Positions 45,710-55,283 of a stretch of DNA of 64,000 nt are shown here, one piece after another. The notes under the pieces were generated by a model that was not told where the DNA came from, did no database searches, and saw nothing but the letters and a program-made list of their open reading frames with translations. The position numbers were made by a program, and so were the translations under genes. The stretch's first letter is position 1. Every line of letters starts with the position of its first letter. Source of the stretch: Marinobacter guineae (lineage in GTDB: Bacteria; Pseudomonadota; Gammaproteobacteria; Pseudomonadales; Oleiphilaceae); the NCBI RefSeq assembly GCF_002744735.1, contig NZ_KZ319341.1, positions 483,848-547,847 of the forward strand, written 5' to 3'.

Positions 45710-46770
45710 TCGAACAGACGCAGCTGGGTAACCGGTGCGTCATCATTGCGAAAGCGCACTCCCAGCCCCAGTAAGCGCACCGGTCGCTCCCGGTTGGTCA
45801 CCAGTTCAGTAAGCAGAGGCAGGTAATCTTCCAGCGCAGGCTCCCTGACATGCTCCCGGACCCTCTCCAGGGTATGGGTCGAGAAATCGCTGTACCGGAT
45901 CTTGATAAAAAGCTTGTGGATGGGCTTCTGGCGAGCCTTGCGGGACAGCCTCAGGTTCAGGTCAGCCACCAGGGATGCCATGACCGTTTCGCAGGCTGCC
46001 ATGTCCGGCAGGTCCTGGGAAAACGTCTTTTCAACGCTCACCGATTTTGCGATCCGCGACACCACCACCGCTCGCTCATCCCGACCATGGGCCATTTCAT
46101 GCAACCGGTACCCCTGCTTACCGAAGCGCTCAATCAATACATCCGCTCCGAGGGCCTGCATGTCACCACAGGTCTGAACACCCAGGGCATGCAATTTTGC
46201 TGCGGTCACCTGGCCAACCCCGAACAGTTTTTCAACCGGGAGTTGCCGGACAAACCCTTCTATATCTTCGGGCCGAATGACAAACAATCCGTCGGGCTTT
46301 TCCCAGTCACTGGCGATCTTGGCAAGAAACTTGTTAGGCGCGACACCGGCGGAGATGGTAATACCCACCTCCGAGCGCACCCGCTCGCGGAGGTGACGGG
46401 CCATCAGCGTGGCACTGCCCTTGTACTCGGAAATATCTGACACATCGAGAAAAGCCTCATCCAGGGACAGGGGTTCCACCAGATCTGTCAGTTCTCTCAG
46501 TATGGCCATCACTTGCTGCGATACCGCCCGATACCTCCCCATATCCGGCGGCACCGTCACCAGCCCCGGGCAAAGCCGCCGTGCCTCACTGCCGGGCATG
46601 GCCGAGCGCACCCCGAAAGCACGGGCCTTGTAGTTGCAGGTGGTCACCACCCCCCGGCCTCCGTCGCCACCCACCGCCAGCGGAACATCCCGCAGGCTGG
46701 GATCGTCCCGCATTTCCACCGCCGCGTAGAAGCAGTCACAATCCACATGGATGATCTTGCGTTGTGGCAT
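45706..46770 (-). CDS. dinB: DNA polymerase IV
   Basis: Y-family translesion polymerase of 354 residues. Catalytic acidic residues lie in [12 protein letters not shown] (N-terminus) and [10 protein letters not shown] (about 103-112); the thumb helix-hairpin-helix region ([19 protein letters not shown]) and the little-finger domain follow. The C-terminus ends in QLRLFD, close to the beta-clamp binding motif of Pol IV. A LexA box 25 bp upstream places it in the SOS regulon. Confidence 0.96.
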   Translation of the reverse strand: MPQRKIIHVDCDCFYAAVEMRDDPSLRDVPLAVGGDGGRGVVTTCNYKARAFGVRSAMPGSEARRLCPGLVTVPPDMGRYRAVSQQVMAILRELTDLVEPLSLDEAFLDVSDISEYKGSATLMARHLRERVRSEVGITISAGVAPNKFLAKIASDWEKPDGLFVIRPEDIEGFVRQLPVEKLFGVGQVTAAKLHALGVQTCGDMQALGADVLIERFGKQGYRLHEMAHGRDERAVVVSRIAKSVSVEKTFSQDLPDMAACETVMASLVADLNLRLSRKARQKPIHKLFIKIRYSDFSTHTLERVREHVREPALEDYLPLLTELVTNRERPVRLLGLGVRFRNDDAPVTQLRLFD

Positions 46771-46794
46771 AATCAGGCGGCTCGCGTCGAGATT

Positions 46795-46810
46795 CTGTAC
46801 ATTTATACAG
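46795..46810. promoter_or_regulatory. LexA (SOS) box upstream of dinB
   Basis: CTGTACATTTATACAG fits the LexA consensus CTG-N10-CAG exactly, with an AT-rich centre. It begins 25 bp above the dinB start codon. It also lies 77 bp above the divergent DUF1244 gene, which could be affected. Confidence 0.88.
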
Positions 46811-46886
46811 CCTTGTATCTTAAGCTAACATGCAGAGAATGTCAGGAACCCTGATAATCGGCGTACAAACCATTGCGAGGCCCCCT

Positions 46887-47165
46887 ATGAGCAACCCGAT
46901 TCCCGAAACAGAACGCACCGAAATTGAAGCCGCGGCATTCCGTCGGCTGGTCAAGCACCTGCGCGACAATACCGAGGTCCAGAACATCGACCTGATGAAC
47001 CTGGCCGGTTTCTGCCGCAACTGCCTGTCCAAATGGTATCGGGCCGAGGCTGACGAGCGAGGCTTCGAGATTTCAGACCCGCAAGCCCGGGAAGAAATTT
47101 ACGGGATGCCCTACGAGGACTGGAAAGCCCTATACCAGACCGGCCCGAAGCAGGACCACAAGTAA
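46887..47165 (+). CDS. DUF1244-family protein
   Basis: A 92-residue cytoplasmic protein of the DUF1244 family, with the conserved FRRLVKHLRDNTEVQNIDLMNLAGFCRNCLSKWY and YGMPYEDWKALYQ segments. The two cysteines in FCRNCLSKW are conserved. ATG 46887, with GAGG upstream, is chosen over earlier in-frame starts. Its stop overlaps the hopJ-like start by one base. Function unknown. Confidence 0.85.
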   Translation: MSNPIPETERTEIEAAAFRRLVKHLRDNTEVQNIDLMNLAGFCRNCLSKWYRAEADERGFEISDPQAREEIYGMPYEDWKALYQTGPKQDHK

Positions 47166-47554
47166 TGAATGTCAACGATGCTGTGAGAATCCACCTGGCA
47201 TCCCTGGAAGCTGGCCATGCCAGTTTCGAGGATTCTCTTGCGCTGATCGAGCGGCACTTTGAGTATCAGCCCTGCGGCTTCCGGAATGGCCACGTGGTCA
47301 ACGCCGCCGGCGAGAACGCCGGATCCTGCCGGATCTTTGGCCTTGGCCAGTACTGCAACCTCAGTGAGCCCGATACACTGAAACTGTTTGCCCAGCACTA
47401 CCAGCAGGTGCTGGATGACCCGGCCGGCGAAAGCCACGGCAATATCCGCCAGTTCATCAGCACCGGCTGGTCCGGTATCCGATTTGACGGTGTCCCGCTC
47501 CGGCAGCGCGCCAATCCATCAGAGAACACCACCAGGGAAGAGACTCATTCATGA
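47165..47554 (+). CDS. HopJ-family protein
   Basis: A 129-residue protein of the HopJ family, with the characteristic FEYQPCGFRNGHVVNAAGENAGSCRIFGLGQYCNLS segment and FISTGWSGIRFDG near the C-terminus. HopJ was first described as a Pseudomonas type III effector, but homologues are widespread in bacteria without such a secretion system, and none is visible here. It is sandwiched by overlapping genes (DUF1244 and minC), which points to a housekeeping role. Confidence 0.85.
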   Translation: MNVNDAVRIHLASLEAGHASFEDSLALIERHFEYQPCGFRNGHVVNAAGENAGSCRIFGLGQYCNLSEPDTLKLFAQHYQQVLDDPAGESHGNIRQFISTGWSGIRFDGVPLRQRANPSENTTREETHS

Positions 47555-48312
47555 GCGATACCGCCACCTCCGGGGTAAAACAGGGTTTTCAGCTAAAAAG
47601 CGCCAGCGTGTCCATGACTGCCCTGGAGCTCTATTATTTTGACGACGGTGAGTTCGAGGAAGTCCTGCGGGACAAGATCAGCCAGGCGCCGGGATTTTTC
47701 AAGGACACGCCACTGATCATCAGCCTGGAAAAGTACCAGGGGCTGGACAGTGAACTCGACTTCTTCAAGATTATTGGCACCTGCCGGCGCAATCACATCC
47801 ACGTGATCGGCGTCCGGGGCGGCAATGAAGACCAGCGCCGGCTGGCCCGCGGCGCGGCCCTGGCACTCCTGCCCGGCAGTGGCCAGCGGGACCGGACCCA
47901 CGAAACCGATCAACCCGCCGCTCCGGAAGCAGAGACAGCGGTTGCCCAGCCTCCTTCGGCCGGCGCCGGTGATCCGCCTCCCGCACGTATCATCAGCCAG
48001 CCCGTCCGCTCTGGCCAGCAAATCCACGCGCCGGACGGCGACCTGGTGATTCTGGCGCCGGTCCAGGCCGGCGCCGAAGTACTTGCGGCAGGCAACATTC
48101 ACGTTTACGGCCCGCTACGGGGCCGGGCATTGGCAGGCATCCACGGGGCGGAGTCCGCGCGGATATTTTGCCAATCCCTGGAGGCAGAGCTTGTGTCCAT
48201 TGCGGGACACTATAAAATCTCTGAAGATCTTCAGGAGAATGGCTGGAAAAGCGCTGTGCAGATCCAGCTCAGGGACGACCTGCTGGTGGTGACACCACTG
48301 GACAAGGCCTGA
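47551..48312 (+). CDS. minC: Septum site-determining protein MinC
   Basis: Inhibitor of FtsZ polymerisation that keeps division away from the poles. The 253-residue protein has the N-terminal FtsZ-binding domain (about 1-110), a variable Ala/Pro-rich linker (about 115-150), and the C-terminal beta-helix that binds MinD (GDLVILAPVQAGAEVLAAGNIHVYGPLRGRALAG). Its start overlaps the hopJ stop (ATGA). minD follows after 77 bp. Confidence 0.95.
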   Translation: MSDTATSGVKQGFQLKSASVSMTALELYYFDDGEFEEVLRDKISQAPGFFKDTPLIISLEKYQGLDSELDFFKIIGTCRRNHIHVIGVRGGNEDQRRLARGAALALLPGSGQRDRTHETDQPAAPEAETAVAQPPSAGAGDPPPARIISQPVRSGQQIHAPDGDLVILAPVQAGAEVLAAGNIHVYGPLRGRALAGIHGAESARIFCQSLEAELVSIAGHYKISEDLQENGWKSAVQIQLRDDLLVVTPLDKA

Positions 48313-48389
48313 TATTGGAGCTGAATACAATAATTTGACCGGATAATTCGGCAGACACGACGAATCCACCGCGAAACAGGAACAGAACC

Positions 48390-49202
48390 TTGGCTAGAAT
48401 CATTGTCGTTACCTCAGGAAAAGGCGGCGTTGGTAAAACCACCACCAGCGCCTCGATCAGCACCGGCCTTGCCAAACGAGGCCACAAAACCGTCGTTATT
48501 GATTTCGATGTGGGCCTGCGCAACCTTGACCTGATCATGAACTGCGAGCGCCGCGTCGTGTACGATTTTGTTAACGTCATTCAGGGCGAGGCGTCGCTCA
48601 ACCAGGCGCTGATTCGGGACAAACGGGTCAACACGTTGTATATCCTCCCCGCGTCCCAGACCCGGGAGAAAGAAGCCCTCACCAAGGAAGGCGTTGAAAA
48701 AGTCATTAACGAGCTGTCCGAGACGTTTGACTACATCGTCTGTGACTCTCCGGCTGGCATCGAACACGGCGCCATGATGGCCCTGTACTATGCCGACGAG
48801 GCGGTGGTGGTCACCAACCCGGAAGTGTCCTCGGTCCGGGACTCGGATCGCATTCTGGGTATTCTGCAAAGCAAATCCCGGCGGGCCGAAATGAGCCAGG
48901 ATCCGGTGAAAGAACACCTGCTGCTCACCCGCTACAACCCTGCTCGTGTGGAAAGGGGCGAGATGCTGTCGGTGGCCGACGTCGAGGAAATTCTCGCCAT
49001 TCCGCTGCTGGGCGTGATCCCGGAAAGTCAGATTGTGCTGAACGCCTCCAACCAGGGCGTGCCGGTTATTCTGGAAGAGGACAGCGATGCCGGCCAGGCC
49101 TATGAAGACGCAGTAGCACGCCTGCTGGGCGAGGAACGGGAACACCGTTTCATGACCTCCCAGAAAAAGGGTTTCTTCTCACGGATGTTCAAGGGAGGCT
49201 AA
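48390..49202 (+). CDS. minD: Septum site-determining ATPase MinD
   Basis: Membrane-bound ATPase that recruits MinC and oscillates with MinE. The deviant Walker A motif SGKGGVGKTT is at about residues 9-18, and the C-terminal amphipathic membrane-targeting helix is present (KKGFFSRMFKGG). Translation starts at TTG 48390, with AGGA upstream, so the first codon is rare. The 270-residue length is normal. minE starts 3 bp after its stop. Confidence 0.97.
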   Translation: MARIIVVTSGKGGVGKTTTSASISTGLAKRGHKTVVIDFDVGLRNLDLIMNCERRVVYDFVNVIQGEASLNQALIRDKRVNTLYILPASQTREKEALTKEGVEKVINELSETFDYIVCDSPAGIEHGAMMALYYADEAVVVTNPEVSSVRDSDRILGILQSKSRRAEMSQDPVKEHLLLTRYNPARVERGEMLSVADVEEILAIPLLGVIPESQIVLNASNQGVPVILEEDSDAGQAYEDAVARLLGEEREHRFMTSQKKGFFSRMFKGG

Positions 49203-49205
49203 GGG

Positions 49206-49460
49206 ATGAGTTTCCTGGATTACTTCAAAGGCAAAAAGAGTAATAACACGGCCAACGTCGCCAAAGAACGGCTGCAGATCATCGTCGCCCATGAACGAGG
49301 CCAGCGTGACCAGCCGGATTACCTACCACAGCTGCAACAGGAACTTCTCGCGGTGATTCGCAAGTACGTTCAGATCAGCGACGACATGGTTCAGGTGGAA
49401 GTTGACCGCAACGAAAGCTGTTCCATCCTGGAGCTGAACGTCACGCTACCCGAGCGATAA
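49206..49460 (+). CDS. minE: Cell-division topological factor MinE
   Basis: Stimulates MinD ATPase and drives pole-to-pole oscillation. An 84-residue protein with the N-terminal anti-MinCD helix ([29 protein letters not shown]) and the C-terminal topological domain. GGAGG lies upstream, inside the end of minD. Confidence 0.97.
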   Translation: MSFLDYFKGKKSNNTANVAKERLQIIVAHERGQRDQPDYLPQLQQELLAVIRKYVQISDDMVQVEVDRNESCSILELNVTLPER

Positions 49461-49467
49461 CCCCGAG

Positions 49468-49491
49468 CACCTGCCCTGACCGGGGCAGGTG
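49468..49491. terminator. Hairpin between minE and the DUF2804 gene
   Basis: CACCTGCCC (49468-49476) pairs with GGGCAGGTG (49483-49491). It sits in the 36-bp gap between convergent genes and probably ends transcripts from both sides, though neither direction has a strong T-run. Confidence 0.5.
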
Positions 49492-49496
49492 GCTTC

Positions 49497-50510
49497 CTAC
49501 CACCGGGCAAAATGATCCTCCACCACCCCCCGTAGGCCCTTTACGGTAATGCTGGTGCCTGCCTCATCGGTCACCGTTCCGTTAAACGTGCCTACGTACT
49601 GGCGAAAATTGGAAGCCAGCACCAGGGCATTCAGCTTCTCCTTGCGCACACCGGCCGGAACGAAGTGCAGATCAACGCGACCATCTTCAGTGGTCACGTG
49701 CCAGTCGTTGCCTGGCTGATATCGATCGAATCGGAATTGAGCGGCGCCGAGCCTGTGGCACTTGCCATCCAGCCAGAGCGCGTTTTCAGTCATACCGGTC
49801 TCGTTCACGCCTGCGGCCAGGTTCAGCCCCAGGGACCGGCCATCCTGTAACAAGCCGGCCAGACAGGCCCAGTTCCACGCCGTCTCCCGGCGCATGAAGC
49901 CGCAACTCCAGTCGATGGATCCCCGGGTCGCCTCATCGCAACGCCAGATGCGGTGATCCCAACGCACCTCCCCCTCAACCGGCAATCCTGCCGATTTTCG
50001 GGTAAAAACCCAGCCGTTATAACCGGCCGGGCAAACCAGGCGGAGAGGGTCCCGGTCCTCCTTCAGGGTCAGGTCGATCCGGATACCACCGGGAGCCGAT
50101 ACCGAAATATTGCGGCCACCTGCAAAAGGGAGAATCCGCATGATAACGTCGCCCTTGCCGAAAGACGCTGTACCATGCTCGGGAAAGGGTTCAATTCGGG
50201 TTTCCCGGGCCAGGGGCTGCAGAAACGTCTGCTCCATCATCTGGCCGGTCTCGAAATCGTAAAGATAGAAGAAGCCGTTTCCGAGCAGTTTCAGATCGAC
50301 CACCGCCAGGCCAAATACCCACCCGGGGCCCATGGCACTGACAAACTGGAACTGGTTGAACCGCCAGCGCCGGGCCAGGCGGGAACGCCGGCGATCCATC
50401 ACCGTACGCAGGTCGTAATCCAGATAGTTAATCTCCTCAACCGGTTCATCCAGAACACCCGGAGCAACCTGTCCTTTCGCATTGATCAGCTTTGTTGTTG
50501 TCATAGTCAT
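49497..50510 (-). CDS. DUF2804-family protein
   Basis: A 337-residue soluble protein of the DUF2804 family, seen in DLRTVMDRRRSRLARRWRFNQFQF near the N-terminus and in the tryptophan-rich middle (WNWACLAGLLQDGRSLGLNLAAGVNE). The predicted fold is mostly beta. ATG 50510 is chosen; a GTG 18 codons earlier is in frame but poorly supported. It is divergent from the START-domain gene, 131 bp away. Function unknown. Confidence 0.82.
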   Translation of the reverse strand: MTMTTTKLINAKGQVAPGVLDEPVEEINYLDYDLRTVMDRRRSRLARRWRFNQFQFVSAMGPGWVFGLAVVDLKLLGNGFFYLYDFETGQMMEQTFLQPLARETRIEPFPEHGTASFGKGDVIMRILPFAGGRNISVSAPGGIRIDLTLKEDRDPLRLVCPAGYNGWVFTRKSAGLPVEGEVRWDHRIWRCDEATRGSIDWSCGFMRRETAWNWACLAGLLQDGRSLGLNLAAGVNETGMTENALWLDGKCHRLGAAQFRFDRYQPGNDWHVTTEDGRVDLHFVPAGVRKEKLNALVLASNFRQYVGTFNGTVTDEAGTSITVKGLRGVVEDHFARW

Positions 50511-50641
50511 CGTCAGATCAGGCCAATTTGAAGGACGTGACCAACAGGTAGTTACCTGGTTCACAATCCCCTGTTTCCGTGGCCGTGCCGGTCAGAACCT
50601 CATGCTAGACTCGGCCCACCATCATCAAGGAAGTGTACCTT

Positions 50642-51379
50642 ATGAGAAAGACCAGAGCCCATGGCATTGCGGGCTGGGCCTCTGTCATCAGCGGGCTTGT
50701 CTGTGCGTTCCTGGTATCGGCCCTTGCGGCCGCCACGGCCCGGGCGGAACTGCCGCCCGAAAGCGACGAGGGATGGACGCTGCGCAAGGAAACAGACCAC
50801 ATCCGTATCTATACCATCGAGCAGCCAGGCTCCAGCTTCAAGGCTTTCAAGGCCGTCGGTGTACTCGATGCCCCCATCGAAAACCTGATGGCGGTGATGG
50901 CGAGCCCCGGCTCCTGTGTCGAGTGGGTCCACAACTGCATCGAATCCTATGCCTTTGGTAACGGTGGCTTCCATGATCGGTACGCCTACTCCGTGAACGA
51001 TATGCCCTGGCCCGTGACCGACAGGGACTATGTACTGCGCATCCGGACCCGGGGTGACCGGTCTTCCGGAGAAGTTGTCATGGACCTGAACGCCACCCCG
51101 AATCAGCGGGCGGAGAGCAGCAGCCGGGTTCGGGTTGACCGTTCCGACACCCTGTACCGGTTCACCCCGGAGGGCGACAAGACCCGGATGTTGTGGGTTC
51201 AGCATACCGACCCCAACGGTTCATTGCCCGGCTGGCTGGTCAATTCGCTGGTGGTGGATATCCCCCTGCAATCCATGGAAGAACTGGAGCGGGTGGCTAA
51301 CCTGGAAAAGTATCAGGGATATCAGCTGATTTACGGCGAAGGCGGCGAACTGGCTGGGCTCAGCCGGTCAAACCCCTGA
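50642..51379 (+). CDS. START-domain lipid-binding protein, exported
   Basis: A 245-residue protein with an N-terminal signal peptide (ASVISGLVCAFLVSALAAATARA, cleavage near residue 37) followed by a START domain. The START fold binds a hydrophobic ligand in a deep pocket; bacterial members include sterol- and lipid-binding proteins. Segments such as WPVTDRDYVLRIRTRGDRSSGEVVMDLNA and GSLPGWLVNSLVVDIPLQSMEEL are typical. The ligand is unknown. AAGGAA lies about 10 bp before the ATG. Confidence 0.82.
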   Translation: MRKTRAHGIAGWASVISGLVCAFLVSALAAATARAELPPESDEGWTLRKETDHIRIYTIEQPGSSFKAFKAVGVLDAPIENLMAVMASPGSCVEWVHNCIESYAFGNGGFHDRYAYSVNDMPWPVTDRDYVLRIRTRGDRSSGEVVMDLNATPNQRAESSSRVRVDRSDTLYRFTPEGDKTRMLWVQHTDPNGSLPGWLVNSLVVDIPLQSMEELERVANLEKYQGYQLIYGEGGELAGLSRSNP

Positions 51380-51462
51380 GCCGTCAGATCCCAGAAAGGA
51401 TGACGCAAAAGGTATCACGCGCTAAGCTTTGGAAAAGGACTTCATAAGGCAGGCCCCATTTA

Positions 51463-51954
51463 ATGACCGTTCTCGCTTACGAGATCATGACACCGAGTAT
51501 CAAAGCCGTTCCGCAATCCTGGACAATGGACCGGCTTGCTCGTTTTCTCACCGACAACGAAATAACCGGCAGCCCCGTAACCGATGACCACGGCGAGATT
51601 GTCGGTATCGCCACCCTGAAGGACATCACCGAGTTTCGCTGGAACGCCACACGGTCCGATGCTGACCGGCACTTGACGCCCGAGGAACGTCAGGCAGCCC
51701 GCCAGCTGCGCATGGTTATCTTTGAAGAGATGGGCAAGGTGCCGGTTGAAGTGCGGGATATCATGACGCCCATCGTATTATCAGTTGACGAGACGACGCC
51801 GGTGCGCGACATTGCGAATATCATGATGCGCGAGCACCTGCACCGGATATTTGTCACCAGGGATTCAAAAATTACAGGCATCGTAACCACTTACGATATG
51901 CTGAAAGTGATCTCGGATGAGGAACTCACGCAACGCTGCGCCCGTAACGACTGA
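51463..51954 (+). CDS. Tandem CBS-domain protein
   Basis: A 163-residue cytoplasmic protein consisting of two CBS domains (EIMTPSIKAVPQSWTMDRLARFL; DIMTPIVLSVDETTPVRDIANIMMREHLHRIFV), a module that binds adenosine nucleotides. No catalytic domain is attached. It lies 83 bp after the START gene and 24 bp before the PhoH-like gene. A partner cannot be named. Confidence 0.85.
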   Translation: MTVLAYEIMTPSIKAVPQSWTMDRLARFLTDNEITGSPVTDDHGEIVGIATLKDITEFRWNATRSDADRHLTPEERQAARQLRMVIFEEMGKVPVEVRDIMTPIVLSVDETTPVRDIANIMMREHLHRIFVTRDSKITGIVTTYDMLKVISDEELTQRCARND

Positions 51955-51978
51955 GCCACCAGAGAGGTAGCGCCACCT

Positions 51979-53364
51979 ATGCCCAGAGCACCGCAAGCTC
52001 GCCGAAAGATGTACGTCCTCGACACCAATGTCCTGATTCACGACCCGAACGCCCTCCTGAACTTTGAAGAACACGATGTCATCATCCCGATGACGGTCCT
52101 CGAAGAACTCGACAGCCTCAAATCCGGCAAACAGGCCGTGGCCGCAGACTGTCGCCAGGCCATCCGTAACATCGACAAACTGCTGGGCGATGCCAGTCCG
52201 AAGGAAATCGAGAAAGGCGTTCCCATCGTAAGGGGCAGAAAGGCCGCACCCCTGGGCAGCCTGTCGATCCTGATGAGCACGAAAGAGACGGGCGATCACT
52301 CCCTCCCGGAGCACCTCAACGACAACAAGATCATCAACACCCTGGCCGCACTGCAGAACCGGCATAAATCCCGGGATATCATCCTGGTGTCCAAAGACAT
52401 CAACATGCGCCTGAAAGCGCGCGGCTTCGGGGTGGAAGCCCAGGACTATCACAACGACCAGCTGCTTGATGACATCGACCTGCTGCCCAAAGGATACCGG
52501 GAATTTCCCAATTCGTTCTGGGACACCATCGAGAAAGTCGAAACCGTTCAGCGCGAAGGCAGCACCGAACACATCCTCAAGCGGGAGGGGGAACTGGCCA
52601 GGCTCAACATCAACGAATTTGTGGTGGACGAGCTCGGCTTTGTCGGCCAGGTGTTGGACCTGACCGACACCCAGATCATCATCAAGGACCTGCACCAGCA
52701 CGACCTGATGAACGAGGAGGTCTGGGGCCTGGTCCCCCGGGATATCTATCAGGCCATGGCCCTGAACCTGCTGCTGGACCCGGACATCCATCTGGTCAAC
52801 CTCACCGGCTCCGCCGGCTCCGGTAAAACCATCCTGGCGCTGGCCGCCTGTATCGAGATGACGGTCGCCAGCAAACTGTACAAGCGCATTATCGCCACCC
52901 GCTCCACCCAGGGGCTGGACGAGGACATCGGTTTCCTGCCTGGTACCGAGGCCGAGAAGATGGAACCCTGGCTCGGTGCCATTGTGGACAACCTGGAAGC
53001 GCTGCACGAAGACGACGAGAACATGACCGCCAGTGTGGACTACATCCTCAGCAAGGTGCCCCTGCACTTCAAGTCCATGAACTACATCCGCGGCCGCAGC
53101 TTCCAGCATAGCCTGATCATCATTGATGAGTCGCAGAACCTGACGCCGCACCAGATCAAGACCATCATTACCCGGGCTGGGAACGGCTCCAAGGTGATCT
53201 GCCTGGGCAACCTGGCACAGATCGACACCCCCTACCTGAGCGCCCTGAGTTCAGGCCTCACTTACATGACGGAACGCTTCAAGGGCTTCCGCCACGGCGG
53301 CCACATTCACCTGCAGGGCGTTCCACGCTCGGTACTGGCGGAATTTGCCGAGGCTAATCTCTGA
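51979..53364 (+). CDS. PhoH-family ATPase with N-terminal PIN domain
   Basis: A 461-residue PhoH2-type protein. The N-terminal PIN ribonuclease domain has the acidic residues in YVLDTNVLIHDPNAL (about residues 11-25) and further Asp in DIILVSKDINMRL. The C-terminal PhoH domain has Walker A LTGSAGSGKTILAL (about 275-288) and Walker B LIIIDESQNLTPHQIKTIITR (about 377-397). Related proteins have RNA helicase and RNase activity. No toxin-antitoxin partner of the PhoAT type is seen upstream. Confidence 0.92.
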   Translation: MPRAPQARRKMYVLDTNVLIHDPNALLNFEEHDVIIPMTVLEELDSLKSGKQAVAADCRQAIRNIDKLLGDASPKEIEKGVPIVRGRKAAPLGSLSILMSTKETGDHSLPEHLNDNKIINTLAALQNRHKSRDIILVSKDINMRLKARGFGVEAQDYHNDQLLDDIDLLPKGYREFPNSFWDTIEKVETVQREGSTEHILKREGELARLNINEFVVDELGFVGQVLDLTDTQIIIKDLHQHDLMNEEVWGLVPRDIYQAMALNLLLDPDIHLVNLTGSAGSGKTILALAACIEMTVASKLYKRIIATRSTQGLDEDIGFLPGTEAEKMEPWLGAIVDNLEALHEDDENMTASVDYILSKVPLHFKSMNYIRGRSFQHSLIIIDESQNLTPHQIKTIITRAGNGSKVICLGNLAQIDTPYLSALSSGLTYMTERFKGFRHGGHIHLQGVPRSVLAEFAEANL

Positions 53365-53391
53365 CCTGCTGGCTGAAAATTAGAGGTTGGC

Positions 53392-53426
53392 AAAAAAGAG
53401 GGGCAAAACCGCAGTTCTGCCCCTCT
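53392..53426 (-). terminator. Terminator after the chemoreceptor gene
   Basis: GAGGGGCA and TGCCCCTC pair around a 12-base loop, followed on the minus strand by TTTTTT (53397-53392). It lies just past the chemoreceptor stop; on the plus strand it may also end the PhoH-like transcript. Confidence 0.82.
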
Positions 53427-53443
53427 TGTTCAGCCCACCGGGA

Positions 53444-55138
53444 TCACACTCGATAACGACTCACCTGTTCCGACATGTCGGAAGCCAGGTTCCTCAGGCG
53501 CTGGGTGGCATCACCCGCACGCCGGGTTCCCTGGGCGGTCTGCTCAGTAATGGCGACAATCTCATGCACGTTCCGGTTGATGGTTTCAGACACACTGGTC
53601 TGCTCTTCCGCAGCACTGGCAATCTGGGTGTTCATATCCGTGATGGTAGCCACGGCCTGGCCAATACGCTGCAGGGCTTCGTTCACCCGACGGGTTTCTT
53701 CTACGGTCGCCTCGCTGCGCTCGCTGATTGAGCCAATTAGTTTCACAGCATTGCCCGCGCCAGTCTGGAGGCGCTCGATCATATCCTGGATTTCCTGGGT
53801 GCTCTGCTGTGTGCGACGGGCAAGCGTGCGCACCTCATCCGCTACAACCGCAAAGCCACGACCGGCATCACCGGCCCGGGCCGCTTCGATGGCCGCGTTC
53901 AGTGCCAACAGGTTGGTCTGGTCGGCGATCTCACGGATCACCTCCAGCACACTGTCAATCCGGCGGGAATCAGCACCCAGCCTCTCAATGACCTGAACAC
54001 CCTCTTCTACCTGCTCGGAAAGCCCGCCAATAACGCCAATGGCCTGATGCACCAAGCCCTGGGCATCACAGACCTGGCCGTTGGCATGGTCAGCAGCTTC
54101 GGATGCCTCACTGGCATTGCCGGCGACTTCCTGGGCGGCGGCGGTCATCTCATTCATGGCCGTTGCCACCTGGTCGCTCTCGGATTTCTGCCGTTCAACT
54201 CCCTGCTCCGCCTCATCCATGACCTGACTCAGATCAGCAGTCGCTTCGTTCAGGGTACGAGTAGAAGACAATACCCGTTCCACGAGACCGTGCACCTGGT
54301 CTGCAAAGCTGTTAAATGCGGTGGCCAGCTGGCTAAGTTCGTCCTTGCCGTGGACCTCAAGGCGCCGTGTGAGATCACCATCACCACTGGCAATGCCATT
54401 CATAGCGGCAACAGCCGACTTCAACGGCCGAATGATGCTCCGCACTACGATCAGGGCCAGAAACACAATGATTGCCAGCGCAATCATAGATGTGGTCACG
54501 GAACCGACGAGTGCATCGCCGAGCGACTCGCCCACCTTGTCACCCATGGCGGCTACCTGGTTCTCCAGACCGTCCACCCAGAAGCCGGTACCAATTATGA
54601 TATCCCATTGTGGCAGCATCTCGGCGTAGCCCAGTTTCGGGGCGACCTCACCCGTGTCAGCATTCTTCCAGCTGTAAGAGACATAGCCACCGCCGTTTCG
54701 TGCTGCTTTCACCAGCTCACGGATAAAGTAAATGCCATTAGGGTCCTTGAAATCCCATGTATTTTTACCTTCCACAGACTGGTTTACGCCGTGCATTACA
54801 TTCTTGCCGTCAGTCTCAGAGGCAAAAAAATATCCGACACTACCGGAATCATCGAAACGCAGCTGTCGCAGAATTTCCCACGCTCGCTCCCTTACTTCGG
54901 GATCATTCGCAGAACCAGGTTGCTGGTAAAGGTGCTCAATCGACGAGCGCGCCAGCGCCATGTAGTTTTTCAGCTCCTGTCGTTTGCTTTTTTCCATATC
55001 GGACGAAAAACCAGTCACGGCCTCCTCGCCAATATCGCGAGCCTGGTTCAGATTGAACGTTGTCAGAAAAGCAGTAAGCGCGATCACTGGAACGAGCGCC
55101 AGTAGCAGCACCCGTGTCTGGATGGTCAGGTTCTTCAT
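53444..55138 (-). CDS. Methyl-accepting chemotaxis protein with single Cache domain
   Basis: Transmembrane chemoreceptor of 564 residues: first helix (about 9-30), periplasmic sCache domain (about 40-185, [32 protein letters not shown]), second helix (about 207-230), HAMP, and a long coiled coil with the invariant hairpin tip [38 protein letters not shown] (about 400-437). sCache domains often sense small organic acids. There is no C-terminal NWETF-type tether. It lies 145 bp below the dctD-like gene, same strand, with a palindrome between them. Confidence 0.94.
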   Translation of the reverse strand: MKNLTIQTRVLLLALVPVIALTAFLTTFNLNQARDIGEEAVTGFSSDMEKSKRQELKNYMALARSSIEHLYQQPGSANDPEVRERAWEILRQLRFDDSGSVGYFFASETDGKNVMHGVNQSVEGKNTWDFKDPNGIYFIRELVKAARNGGGYVSYSWKNADTGEVAPKLGYAEMLPQWDIIIGTGFWVDGLENQVAAMGDKVGESLGDALVGSVTTSMIALAIIVFLALIVVRSIIRPLKSAVAAMNGIASGDGDLTRRLEVHGKDELSQLATAFNSFADQVHGLVERVLSSTRTLNEATADLSQVMDEAEQGVERQKSESDQVATAMNEMTAAAQEVAGNASEASEAADHANGQVCDAQGLVHQAIGVIGGLSEQVEEGVQVIERLGADSRRIDSVLEVIREIADQTNLLALNAAIEAARAGDAGRGFAVVADEVRTLARRTQQSTQEIQDMIERLQTGAGNAVKLIGSISERSEATVEETRRVNEALQRIGQAVATITDMNTQIASAAEEQTSVSETINRNVHEIVAITEQTAQGTRRAGDATQRLRNLASDMSEQVSRYRV

Positions 55139-55207
55139 GTGGGGTAGATCTTCTGGCTGTTGCGGGAAATGGTCGGAAGCTCCGACTGTTCAGGAAAGGC
55201 CAGGATA

Positions 55208-55222
55208 CTACCTAATAGGTAG
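55208..55222. promoter_or_regulatory. 15-bp palindrome upstream of the chemoreceptor gene
   Basis: CTACCTAATAGGTAG is a perfect palindrome with 7-bp arms, 70 bp above the chemoreceptor start. AGGATACT occurs on both sides (55202-55209 and 55237-55244). A regulator binding site is likely; its protein is unknown. Confidence 0.4.
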
Positions 55223-55283
55223 GTAAATTTGCATCTAGGATACTGTGAACTTTGTATACGGTCTGTAACAGCACCCCGCTGAA

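Noticed and set aside
47165-47554. HopJ as evidence for a type III secretion system or pathogenicity island
   Set aside because: No secretion genes are near, composition looks like its neighbours, and the gene overlaps minC; HopJ homologues are common in free-living bacteria.
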